Part shown: positions 1 to 9,856 of the stretch, piece after piece
Layout: each line of letters starts with the position of its first letter
Numbering within the stretch: position 1 is the stretch's first letter
Assembly: GCA_036940085.1 (NCBI GenBank)
Contig: JALLBK010000057.1
Span: 1-34,451 of the forward strand
Reading direction: 5' to 3'
DNA length: 34,451 nucleotides
DNA from: Discostella pseudostelligera
Taxonomy: Eukaryota > Bacillariophyta > Thalassiosirophyceae > Thalassiosirales > Thalassiosiraceae
Program-made: the position numbers and the translations under genes
Notes under the pieces: model-generated
What the model was told of the DNA's origin: nothing
Database searches by the model: none
The model's input: the letters and a program-made list of their open reading frames with translations, nothing else

Positions 1-2046
1 TTTTCCAACTGACCATGCAAACAGTGTGAATTGGATATCGACCTCTTGAGAAGTCACCCATCTTATTATTCTCAATATCCCACTCTTCTTCGGACCAAGG
101 CACAACCTTTTTGGTTATGACTCCAATTACATAGACTGGGCCGATGTAGTTGCCATCATTAAACAAGCGCTTTGGACAAAATGGACACTTGGGATATTCG
201 TGTCTCATAATTACGAATGAACCGACAGCATTTTTAAGCCACATTGCAGTTTGAGTAGCACCCCAACCATCATGAGGACCATGCCAATCAAGACTTCTCG
301 GAGCTCCGAATAAGTCAAATTGGTGATATTTTCAATACCAATAGTCTTAGGAAATCGATCAAAGCCCGGCGTAGCAACTCCTTCTCGGATAAACTCAGAA
401 AATGCTTGGTTCACCTTCTTCGTACCTTTACTTCGAATAAAGGAATTGAGATGGAATATTGCCTTGTTCATGAAGGCTTGTTCGGTGAACTGGCATAGCT
501 CTCGATTCTCAGACCAGAACTCAGTGCTCTGTAGCTTTGCTTCAAATACTGGATCGAGTCTCCGACGTTTCAGTTCTTGCCCTTCATGTGTCCTCTCAGC
601 GTTGTTCTCTCCATGAAAAACAGTGTCATCGTCATCGCCGGTAGGGTCGCTTTTCATTCTGACAGTAGACCCCGACTCTGGAGAGACGACATTGGCGCTG
701 ATTTGTACAGCACTTTTTGCATCCACACTATCAACTTCTTCCGCTCTCACTTCCGGCGCCTCTACGGGCGTCGATCCAAACAAATTTCCGTAATCCTCTG
801 GAATGTTCAAAGCCGACCTCTTCGTTTGAGCTCCAATTGTGCGAACAACACAAGCATCGTGCGCCTTCATCGCATCCATTAACATCGAAAATGATTGCAC
901 CTTCCCATCATTTCCAGTTATCTCGTACCAACCGACAATGCGTGCCCACTTATTATTCGATGTTTTATCGAAACGTCGTTTAACCCCAATGTAACCCCAG
1001 CCCATCTCCTTGAATTTCATTGTCAGTTCGTAATCTGCCCTGGAGAACACATAATAGTCCTCGAGGTTGTCAAGCTCGTCGCCATCGTCGTACATGATGT
1101 ATTTAGAAGTAGCATTAGCAGCATCAATAGTTTTGTAGGAGATGACTTTTCCAGGATACCACACTGACTTTTTCTCCCTCCCTCCATCAGTCTTTGGGTC
1201 CCACCATGCCGCGTAGACATCGTCTCCTATCTCGAATAGGGGCTTCAGATTCAGCTTCGTAGATTCTCCCTTCAACGGAATGGGATGGGGCGTACTCACA
1301 AAGGGAGTGTCTGGTTTTGAGGATGGTTGGTTGGCAAGAGATGATGATGATGATGATATTGTTAGCCGTGTAGAAAGAAAATGATCAGGCTGGATATCTT
1401 CTTCATTGATGGAGGCGATGCCTTGGCCGCATGGATGTTGTTGAAGCAGCTGCTGCGGCTGCTGTTGCTGAGCCTCTGCATTCTCTCTTTTCACCATCAC
1501 AGTACTTGCAGCGGTGGCATTCATTGGCTCCTCACCCTCGTCGTCATCACACAAATCAATATTTACGGTTTTGTTGGCAGTATTCTTAGTATGAATGGTA
1601 GTCATATCCACATGAAACAGGCCACTACAGGAACGTCCGCCGCTGCATCGACGATTGCCATGATCGATGATGATGGGGCAAGTCACCGTCACGATGATCG
1701 GCTGCTCACCACCAAACACTCCTTCCCTTTTCACTCTCTTTCTGACAAGGCTCGATAGAGTGGTGATGCATCTGACGCAGACATCATGGTGACATGTGCC
1801 TCGGAGAAATAATACTGCTGCACTTGATCCATTGAAGTTGAAGTCATCATCGGCTGATCTCTTCGTCGCCGTTTCCGTTTTTTTGTCTTTAACAAAAAAC
1901 GAGTTCTGGCAGTGAGGACATTTCCACGTCGAGAAGGGATTGTATCCGTCGGATGCTGCTGGCGATTTCATGGTGTCGCCGTCGATATGGAATGATGTTT
2001 GGCCGACCATCACCATGATGAAATGATGAAGCAAAAAGCAAGGCAT
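1..2046 (-). CDS. RING-like zinc finger and Tudor-like domain protein, C-terminus beyond window
   Basis: This protein is probably a chromatin- or ubiquitin-related adaptor. The function is inferred from domains only. I start at the ATG at 2046 because the open frame upstream begins with GTG. Near the N-terminus come a CPHC pair, then HHDVCVRC, then further Cys residues, together resembling a degenerate RING finger. A Gln-rich linker follows. A Tudor-like block has DDVYAAWW, WYPGKV and YDDGDELDNLEDYY. The open frame stops at 211, but another frame on the same strand stays open from about 330 to base 1 and reads as protein (GAPRSLDWHGPHDGWG, then a CPFCPKR Cys pair). A phase-1 intron with acceptor at 304 and donor at 338 (35 nt) or 425 (122 nt) joins the frames; a sequencing frameshift is the alternative. 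The part after the join contains GPVYVIGVITKK, weakly EVE-like. The gene continues off the left edge. Confidence 0.6.
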
Positions 2047-2101
2047 CTTGCCCTGCCTCCGCTCCACAACATCATCATCCACACATACACGTACGCCACA
2101 T

Positions 2102-2198
2102 CACGTGCACTGTGCTTCCCGCCATTTTTGCTCCACTTGTCACCTCCTTCCCGCCAATTTCGCTACGCGTTCATCCCGCTATTTTTGCCCCCACGTGG
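2102..2198. promoter_or_regulatory. Cluster of three CTTCCCGCC/TATTTTTG motifs with two CACGTG boxes
   Basis: Three related motifs lie 69-130 bp upstream of the ATG at 2046: CTTCCCGCCATTTTTG at 2115-2130, CTTCCCGCCAATTTCG at 2147-2162 and ATCCCGCTATTTTTG at 2173-2187. They are flanked by CACGTG at 2102-2107 and 2192-2197. The core TTCCCGCC matches the classical E2F/DP site and CACGTG is a G-box/E-box (established knowledge). Use as promoter elements of the minus-strand gene is inferred from position. The remainder up to 2380 is AT-rich (TTTGAATTT/AAATTTGAAAT) with no gene seen. Confidence 0.5.
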
Positions 2199-2380
2199 AA
2201 GTGTCATGATGGAAGATGATGGTCGGTGGTCCACAACATTCAATCAATGAACCGTCCTATCGCCCTTCAATGCAAATCAATATCATAAATATTGCGGATG
2301 AAGTCCCAATTTGAATTTCAAGGTGTTAAATTTGAAATAATTTGGATTTAATTTTATTTTACTTTATTGTCGATGCAAAA

Positions 2381-2569
2381 ATGCCACTCTCGCCATCAAC
2401 CACGGAAGAACCAGCCTATCTTCGTGATGATCCAGGGCTTGCATGCCTCGCCTCACAACTGGAACGAATCAACAAACAGATCCAATGCCTCGATCAATTC
2501 AAGAAGAAAATTATTACAGTAGCCGAAGGACAGTGCAAGCAAGTTTGGCGTCCACTCATTGGACGATAG
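2381..2569 (+). CDS. Small hypothetical helical protein (62 aa)
   Basis: This is a short open frame starting at the ATG at 2381, after an AT-rich leader. I do not recognise the family. After an acidic, proline-containing N-terminus, residues of about 25-55 (LASQLERINKQIQ, then FKKKI) have the charge and leucine spacing of an amphipathic or coiled-coil helix, as in small subunits of larger complexes. It may be only the first exon of a longer gene, because the sequence after CAGTGCAAGCAA begins with GT, but no convincing downstream exon was found. It converges on the glycosyltransferase gene 180 bp away. A chance ORF remains possible. Confidence 0.35.
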   Translation: MPLSPSTTEEPAYLRDDPGLACLASQLERINKQIQCLDQFKKKIITVAEGQCKQVWRPLIGR

Positions 2570-2750
2570 TTCGAGCAGGAAGTAATGATCTCAAGGTAGT
2601 TGAGGTATGCCTCCATGATTCAATGTCTCACGGCGTCCGGTTGCTTCCGAATTGCTGTGTATTCTTCCCATAGCGGTATGTAACGCATCAGCTTTGTGTA
2701 AGTACCTCTAGCCACTAACCACCAGAATCATCAACCTTTCCTCCAGTGTT

Positions 2751-4541
2751 CTAGGCAACACGACGATTGACAACTGTCTCAACTAACCGATCAACGCAAC
2801 TTGCCATCTCCTTCTCTTGTCCCATTATCCACTCACGATACGGCTTCATCTTCTCAACATGCACCGCATGATTTACGCAACAATCTCGTAGCATTGGACA
2901 TATCTTATCCACATCAAACGAGCGAAATTTGAATTCCGACGGCAATGGAACATCCTCGTGAAAGTTCGCAGCACCCTCACAGTTGGTAATGACGACACAA
3001 CCGGCAAGGGCGGCTTCGCGTGGAAGCCGGTCCATACCAGGGTGGGGTCCAAAGTCAATGTACTATATGAAGGAAAGCAGAATGATAGTGAATGAGTATC
3101 AGAATGAGCAAGTAAATATCCGAAGTATGTCACACTCTCTTACCACCTTGCTCCTTCTCAACAAATCCACAACCTCCTCTCCTGTCATACGTTCACGACC
3201 ACCCACTCCCTTGCCAATGGGAGTGAACCGAATTGAGCTCCCTGCACTATTCGTTCCCCCAGCGTCATACCAAGTATTCGTCCTTGCTTTCTTCCCACCA
3301 CCTCCACACATTCGACGGATGATTTCATCGGTGTAATGCATCCCCTTGGCAGGATTGTACACCACATCTAAATCTCTAGTGCTGTTGTTGGTATCGCCAG
3401 GAGTATTGGATGAGAATGTCGGGGATGCATATGGTATAAACTCTGTTAGACTCAATAGATTGTTGTTGCGACCATCATTATCACAGCCGTCCTCCTCCCC
3501 GACGCTCTTCTTCTTCACTCCATATTTTAACTGGGACAATACATACTCTCGCGCATAGGCACTTTGAACCAAATGCAATACATCCCTCCGTGACGCAAAT
3601 TGTTCCGATGTGTATTGTCCATTGTTGTTGTTTACACTAAGCCACCAAATGGCGATTTGATATTTCATTCTTCTATTATCGATAGTGTTGCTTTCGATAT
3701 CAGGCTGAAGAGAGTCGATTAAATGTGTCCAACATTCGGGCCAAATGACCAAATCTGAAGAATATTCCCCATCGCTGTCAAGATGGAGTGACGGTGGTCC
3801 TTCTCCCTTCCCGATATAATTTAGTGAGGTACATGATCCAGGCAAATGCAATGCCGGTGGAGCAAGATATCTATCATATTTGGATGACCGTGCGCGTGTA
3901 GATTGAATGTGTTCTACGGATATTCTTCCTGGTGATTTAGATGTGTTTTCGCGCAAGTAGAGCATGTAGGCTTGTAATGTTGGCACATTCACCGTCGTTG
4001 ATGTCTTCATATCGTGCTCCGCTGTCCCCCCTTGTTTGTCGATGTTGTCATTTATTACTTGTTGCCTTTTGGATTCGCGACCGAATTCATCATACTCGAT
4101 AGTGCTAGAAATAGCATTCTCTCTGTTGTTGTGAATGTCGGTGGAAGTATCATTGACTGCAACTGACGCAGCAGCAGCATTATTGTCGGTGCTACTAGAT
4201 GGAAATGAATATTTTCCAGTATTAATCATGTGACACAATTGATGCAATGCCTCGGGACCACCCGTTTCGGCGAATGCTGGACATGCAATGTAGATTGTAC
4301 GGACGGGTGTCAATGGAAGACGACGATGTTGTTGTTGCGCCGACGACGCCGCCCCACTTGCCTTGTGGTGGTTGTAGTTCCCGACATCGACATCGATGAT
4401 GTTGGCGGTGGAGTGGGGCCGTTTTCTGGCCGCCGACGAAGCTCCTTCTGCAGCGTTGACGAGCCTACTACGCGTTGGTGAAGCGGTGGCTTGTTGAGTT
4501 GTTTGCTTAAATTGATTTAATAGTGCTGAAAAGGCGGACAT
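2751..4541 (-). CDS. Bacterial-type glycosyltransferase family protein (569 aa, one intron)
   Basis: This is a putative glycosyltransferase; donor and acceptor are unknown. Exons are 3144-4541 and 2751-3062. The 81-nt intron has a GTAAGA donor and a TATAG acceptor and is phase 0. After about 75 low-complexity residues come TIYIACPAFAETGGPEALHQ, a YQIAIWWLSVNN block, an AYAREYVLSQL block, then DVVYNPAKGMHYTDEIIR. The intron falls exactly before YIDFGPHPGMDRLPREAA, followed by GCVVITN and NFHEDVPLPSE. I recognise this series of blocks from bacterial (including cyanobacterial) glycosyltransferase-like proteins, where the corresponding motif is YxDFGxHPGxDRxPREAA. That points to a bacterial origin followed by intron gain. 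The middle has Asn/Ser-rich insertions. Neighbours give no functional clue. A double-CRE palindrome lies 140 bp upstream. Confidence 0.8.
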
Positions 4542-4595
4542 GGTGTAGCGTTGTCTAGCGTCTAGCGTAGTGTAGACGCGACGGAAATGGCGACA

Positions 4596-4637
4596 ATGGC
4601 GATGGCGATATTATGGCGATGGCGATATTATGGCGAT
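4596..4637. repeat. 17-bp tandem repeat, about 2.5 copies
   Basis: The unit ATGGCGATGGCGATATT occurs at 4596-4612 and 4613-4629, then a partial copy to 4637. It lies 55-96 bp upstream of the glycosyltransferase ATG at 4541, so it sits in the probable promoter or 5' UTR. Nearby CTAGCG is also repeated. Confidence 0.85.
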
Positions 4638-4679
4638 AGAGATGCAGCTCGCGCTCAGCAGCACTTTGTAAAGCAATAG

Positions 4680-4697
4680 TGACGTCAGCTGACGTCA
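4680..4697. promoter_or_regulatory. Perfect 18-bp palindrome made of two CRE sites
   Basis: TGACGTCAGCTGACGTCA is its own reverse complement and contains two complete TGACGTCA cAMP-response elements separated by GC. TGACGTCA is the classical bZIP (CREB/ATF) site, and related ACGTCA elements act in CO2/cAMP-responsive diatom promoters (established knowledge). It is 139 bp upstream of the glycosyltransferase start and about 600 bp upstream of the plus-strand gene at 5300, so the first is the likelier target. Confidence 0.65.
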
Positions 4698-5299
4698 CGC
4701 CCAGCGCAAATCATCAATCTCGAAGATCATTCGCGAAGCTTCCAGATGGATCACTCAATCACATTTATTCTCAATCAAGCTCTCTATCTGAGATTACAGT
4801 TACGGATTTGCATCTTAAAGTCTTGTCTCCCTATGTTTTAAGTTGCCTTTCTTTGTCTTAACAAAAGTTGTTTTCAAATGTTCCAAAGTGTTCTTGTTCC
4901 AATCAATGAATCTCAAAGGATTCTCAGTACCATACTTGAACCTTTCTTTTTGCCCACTCCACGCACTCTGCATAAATTCTTACCATTCCCACGCAAATAA
5001 TAATATTACCTACGCTCTGGGTCGATGGGACATGGGACCGAACAGTTTGGTAACCACAATGTGGGAAGAACTCTCATGCAATGTTGAATGTTGAACTATC
5101 CTCCCTATTAATTTTCTGCTTACACTACCATACTTTTTGAAATGTTGCTGCTCGTATTTTTGCCACCTTCATTAGCTTGGAGGTTGGAGTTTGAGAAGGA
5201 TTCTCATAATATCCCTGGCTGCTTGGACTCTGAACTGGACTTCCAGACGATCGTAGCGACTTCATTTCATAATCTCGAGTGACGATAGAAACATACATC
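4698..5299. other. Intergenic region, no gene recognised
   Basis: About 600 bp between divergent genes. Small open frames exist but show no recognisable protein. No RNA gene or repeat was seen. Confidence 0.5.
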
Positions 5300-5740
5300 A
5301 TGACAGTAACATTCGCCGAGCAAAGCGAGATGTACATTATTGACAGCCTCCTCGAGGTTGCAGATCCGGACGATATATGGTTCACCAGAGAAGAATTGGG
5401 TTCATTCAAGTCTGATGTTGTAGACCACATCAGATGGGTTCGTTTGCAGAGGGGCCACTTACTACCGGCGGATAAGATCATTGGTCTCGAGAGGTTTATC
5501 TCCCGCGAAGTCACTGTAGAGAACCAACGGCGGAAGAATACGCTCATGCGAGAAGTTCTGAATCCTACTGCTGCCAAAGATCCTCTGCCCGATAAATACG
5601 ATCATGCAGATCGTTTGGCAAGAATATCAGCTGCGAATAGCATGTGGGAACGAGCGCGAGCTCGAATGTCAGCAATGTTGTTGGAAGAAGAGCTAGTTTG
5701 CGAAGATCTCCTCAAGATCATCTCGAACTCTCGTCGATAG
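5300..5740 (+). CDS. Small hypothetical protein of a probable diatom-specific family (146 aa)
   Basis: The function is unknown. The open frame begins with a GTG at 5279, but the first ATG is at 5300, so translation should start MTVTFAEQSEMYIID. The layout is a short lead, a DPDDIWFTREELGSFKSDV block (aromatic/acidic followed by a helix), a second helix with GLERFISREV, and a mostly helical basic C-terminal half (RRKNTLMREVL, NSMWERARARM). The W-[YF]-T-x-x-E-[LF]-x-x-F-[KR] plus G-L-E pattern is one I associate with an expanded family of uncharacterised diatom proteins; this is recall, not a search. No signal peptide or membrane segment is apparent. Single exon. Confidence 0.65.
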   Translation: MTVTFAEQSEMYIIDSLLEVADPDDIWFTREELGSFKSDVVDHIRWVRLQRGHLLPADKIIGLERFISREVTVENQRRKNTLMREVLNPTAAKDPLPDKYDHADRLARISAANSMWERARARMSAMLLEEELVCEDLLKIISNSRR

Positions 5741-5831
5741 TTCTCTCGAAGTAGATTAGTAGTGTATTAGAGTGTGTTTCATAATGGTAATTAGCACATC
5801 GTTTCATCGAATCTTACCCCAGGCTTTCATT

Positions 5832-6042
5832 CTCGATCTGTTTGTTACACCTTCTATCAAATTTTCTCCTCGCTGTATCGTGCAGTAGATCCATAGTTGT
5901 TGACATCATTCTATATCTCGTATAGCATTGCCACTTCGAAGCAGATTCGTTGCATCTTCTGTTCCATAAGCATCATCGACATTGAATGTCACCCTCGATC
6001 TGTTTGAACACAGTACGAGATTGTTGATAACATTCTACCTCG
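5832..6042. repeat. Degenerate intergenic duplication
   Basis: CTCGATCTGTTTG occurs at 5832-5844 and 5994-6006. TTGTTGACATCATTCTATAT at 5897 resembles TTGTTGATAACATTCTACCT at 6021. The spacing differs (162 versus 124 bp), which suggests an old duplication of about 90 bp with an internal deletion. It lies in the 312-bp gap between the ends of two convergent genes; nothing else is seen there. Confidence 0.45.
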
Positions 6043-6052
6043 GATTATTGCA

Positions 6053-9000
6053 TCAGGTCTTGTTCATATAGTCTGTACTTTCACGATCTTGGCTGCCAAA
6101 GAAATCGCTTATCGATGATGAAAGGCGTGCATTCATTTCCAAATCCAGCTCCTCTCGAATTGCCCCTGCATATCCCTCCACAAATCGACTCAAGAAACTC
6201 TTACCATTTTCCTTATTGGATTTTTCTTCCATCTCTCGCAAGATTGCATCCTCTTGTATCGTCGCCTTGAGTTCCTTCTCTAACCGCTGAATACGAGCCC
6301 TACCCTCTGGAGATATGGCTGGTTTGTATCCTCCGCTTTGTAATTCTTCGGCGGCAGCTATCTGTTTGACCTCCCGTGCGGCAATTTCTGCCAGCCTCTT
6401 GTTCCGCCGGGCGTTACGCATCCCCTCTCTTACTCGGTCGAGGGTGAGAATGAGCGTTCGATTAGGAACCGTGAATGCTAGGTAATGGTTACCCAGAAAT
6501 CGACCTGGTCTGATAAATGCACTGATCTGAAGGAAGCGAATGAAGTGGCAAGATTAGACAAATCTCTGGCCAACGCATGTGTGCAATAACGATTCATGAC
6601 CATATTCCTCACCTCGAAACGAAGTTTCCCATCTTTTATTGTTATACTCTTTATCTCATTGTCCTCTCCCAAGTTGAATCCGTCCATATTATCATTCTTC
6701 TTGAGAGGAGAAACAAGTGGAATAAATGTGTACCATGGTTGAAGAACAGGTATTGTGTAACCAAACCACTCCTTACAGGTTGATCTAATACTGATGCGAA
6801 ATAAAAGGTAGGTGAAATATTAGAGACGTAAGATATCACACGTTGTGATCAGTCAAGCGTTGAGCATACCAACTTACGTTCTCTCCAAATCTTTAGGACA
6901 TTCAGCGAATATTGCAATCTCCGGTTGCAATAATCCAATAATTCTTCCATTTGCCCTGGTTCCAATCTTTGTCCGTAACTTGAAGCCTTGCTCGATCGGT
7001 TCATGCTTGTACCCTAGTGCTTCTTTTATCTTAGCTCTTCCTGTGATGATGAGTCGGTTACGATTATCAAATTGAACATCCTCTAATTTGAGCACCTCAA
7101 CATCCGGAGCATTTTTGTCAAAGAGTTTCCAAGTTCGGCCATAGAACACCGCTCCATCCAATAAATCACGTATGCCTCGCACTCTTCGTCTCAAAGCGCG
7201 AGCAACGAGGCGTCTTAAGCCAGCGTCTAGAAGAAATGAGTCGATAATATCATCTTTGTTGAACGAGGCCGTAATTGTGGCTGTGAAGGGTTTCAAGATA
7301 AGAGGCCCACCGGGCAATATCTATGTGCACAGAGATACAAAGCGTAAACATGGGTGAATGAGTCCGAGGAGAAAAGTATGATGAAAGATTCATCAATGAA
7401 TAACTCACCCGCTTCACTCCCGGTATGAACCCAAAGAATAAACGACGCAAATCTAGCTTGAGTCCTTCTAATACAATGCTTCCTTCTCCATAGTCCATTG
7501 AACCCCAAAACTCGTCACTTGAAGTCACGTCGATAATGTTGTTATCAACATTACCAGCTGGAGTTGTTTTGGGTACGGTGGTAGTCGCATTGCTTGATAA
7601 TAATATCTCATCGCCATTTCCACCAAACATTGAAGAAAGCCAACCTCCCTTTTTCTTCTCACCTCCCTGTTCATCACGACCTAATGCATCCATGCTGTCC
7701 CTCTTCTGTTCCTGCAGTTCCTCTCGTATCCGTGCCTCTCTCAATGATGCCATATCTTGCACCATTGCCTGATATTCATTCCTATCCACGACACCATTTC
7801 CATCAGTATCATACAATCGTACAAGACGTGATGCCAACTCGGTCAAAGTCTCCTTCGAACGCATGACGAACCTATTCCCACCAATCAATGCAGCCATTTT
7901 CAATGCCTGTGCCAGCTCATTCTCATCAAGCGCCCCACTCTTGTCTACATCAATGGTGTCAAATGCCTCATTGGCCGTGGCGGGGCGGCGGGTCTTCTCC
8001 AACAACGTAGTCTTTGTCGTCATCGTCGAGGAGGACGAATCGAATTCCGAGGAGACAAACCCTCCCATGCGCAATTGTCGAAAGCCCAACCGTGAAAAAT
8101 AAATTTTGATGGAATGCACAGTCTTGTTCCAGGCTGGAGTATTGGCATCGGCTTCTACCTTGACATCGAGGCCTTGTACCTCTTCTGCCAAGGCCATGAT
8201 GAGACCGCTAATGAGACGGGCGGCGAAATTGCCATATTTTGTTGGTTCCTTCTTGTCGATGATGTTGTTCTTGACCACTAATCCAAGATCATCTGCGGTT
8301 ATGTTGTCAATGCTAGAGGCACCATTCTTCGATCTATCTTCAGCAGTAGAATCCACTTCTCTATCACTCTCTACATCTTTCTCCCTCCTACAAACGAGGC
8401 CTGCCCACCACCGAAGGAAGGGGTTATTGTCACCCTCGCCTCCTACTCCCCCTGGAGCAGCAGCAGCACTCTTCGTTGCTGGTGTTGTGACTAATCCCTC
8501 TAATAAATTACTCAATAATTGCTCCCTATGCAACTTCCCCTGCACTTCCAACCCGTGGCGTAATTGAGACTTGAACCGCACCCCCTCATCGATGGATCGG
8601 GCATTCCGTTTGGCCCAAGAAGTCGATGACGACAACGAAGTTGCATCTTCTCCGTCGCCTTCATCTGCTTCCCCTTGACTAGCCTGCTTGCGCTGTTGCA
8701 CTTTGTTCCCAGTGGTAGAATCTTCATCCCCTAGAGTTGCTTGATGCTCATGCTGTTGTGATGGATCGGCGTAGTAGTAGGGAATTGCATTATTCTCCTC
8801 ACCAGGATCATGCAACATTGCATTCTTCTTCTCTATTGAAATACCCCGATGATATCCATTCACTTGATGTTGTGCACTGCCATGTCCATTGACTCCTCTA
8901 TGCAAATTGACATCGCCATTTATTAAACTCTTGTCTGTAATTGTGGTAGCAACGACTACAGGATCTTTCCGTTTTGAATTCTTGTTCAAAGGAGCAGCAG

Positions 9001-9373
9001 CATTGCTGTCAGCTTCTCCTCCGTCTCGTATCCGTCTTGCCCTACGTCGTTTCAACATTGAAAATATAAATGCATGATGTTGTTCTATTGAATTTGAAGG
9101 GGCGATTGATGATTGCCTACAATAAGTTGGGGGTAATGACGCCGATGGCAACGATTGACATCTTGCATTCAATGATATTGATGATGAAGTTGCCATTGCC
9201 ATTTCCGATGGTAGCAGCGAGAGTAAGATGCAGCAGAGAGCATTTCGAAGTCGAATTGTCGTCCGTTTTCGAACTGTGAATATCGCTGTCGATGAAGCCG
9301 CCGATGCCACTGACGATGATGTCGGCACGCAGGGTGATCTAACTGATCCCTCCATATCTACTATTGTTTCCAT
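6053..9373 (-). CDS. EF-hand protein with LmeA/DUF2993-like lipid-binding regions (1019 aa, four exons)
   Basis: Exons are 7409-9373, 6878-7320, 6613-6790 and 6053-6526. Introns are 88, 87 and 86 nt with GTGAGT, GTAAGT and GTGAGG donors and CACATAG, CATCAG and TTCAG acceptors. The frame stays open across all junctions (3060 nt). The N-terminus has a basic, hydrophobic, Ser-rich segment that could be a targeting sequence. Two canonical EF-hand loops follow, DVDKSGALDENE (about 475-486) and DTDGNGVVDRNE (about 522-533), so it should bind Ca2+. Flanking sequence (about 384-450 and 620-840) has the beta-rich pattern of the LmeA/DUF2993 lipid-binding family known from cyanobacteria and plastids, for example SIVLEGLKLDLRRLFFGF and FEISAFIRPGRFLGNHYL; I hold this with moderate confidence. 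A charged coiled coil ends the protein. Plastid membrane location is inference. A triple G-box repeat lies upstream. Confidence 0.8.
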
Positions 9374-9542
9374 GATATTGAAACAGACTCAGGGTTTATG
9401 GAGCTGACGCTGTCAGGCGCTATGAGGTATTCAGTATCGTATCTCTAGAGAGAGAGTGCCGTCCGATCGCGATCATGGTCAAGCCCTTTTCTTGATGCGT
9501 CACAAACACACACAAAGCGGTGAGAGGTGAAGAAGAGAAGAT

Positions 9543-9720
9543 GACTTGGCGGGAGATGTGTTGATTCTACTTCAACCTGCTTCAACTTACACGTGGCAGA
9601 TATTTACTCTTTATTTGGCGGGAGATGTTGACTCGACTAAATTATCTTACACGTGGCAGGAATTTGGCGGAAGATGAATTGACTCGACTTCGTACAGTTA
9701 AGAGTACTTACACGTGGTAG
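9543..9720. promoter_or_regulatory. Three tandem GGCGGGAGATG...TTACACGTGGCAG modules
   Basis: Three diverged units lie at about 9543-9599, 9612-9659 and 9661-9720. Each has TTGGCGGGAGATG (GGCGGAAGATG in the third), then a TGATTC/GACTCGACT stretch, then TTACACGTGGCAG (GTAG in the third). The CACGTG boxes are at 9590-9595, 9650-9655 and 9711-9716. GGCGGGA is E2F-like and CACGTG is a G-box for bZIP/bHLH factors. The array is 170-350 bp upstream of the EF-hand gene start and downstream of the M23 gene, so it probably serves the former. Confidence 0.65.
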
Positions 9721-9856
9721 ACGACAAGAGTGGCGACTGGCAGAGATTGGCAGAAGAGGAGGAGGCAGAGGAACATTATCGTCAAATAGATATCCATCAT
9801 CTTTACAGATCTATAACTGTGCAAGACGCTAATAGATGTACTTCGTTCCCCATCTT

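Noticed and set aside
5125..5577. Minus-strand open frame of 150 codons
   Set aside because: It mirrors the plus-strand gene at 5300-5740, which has the more protein-like composition.
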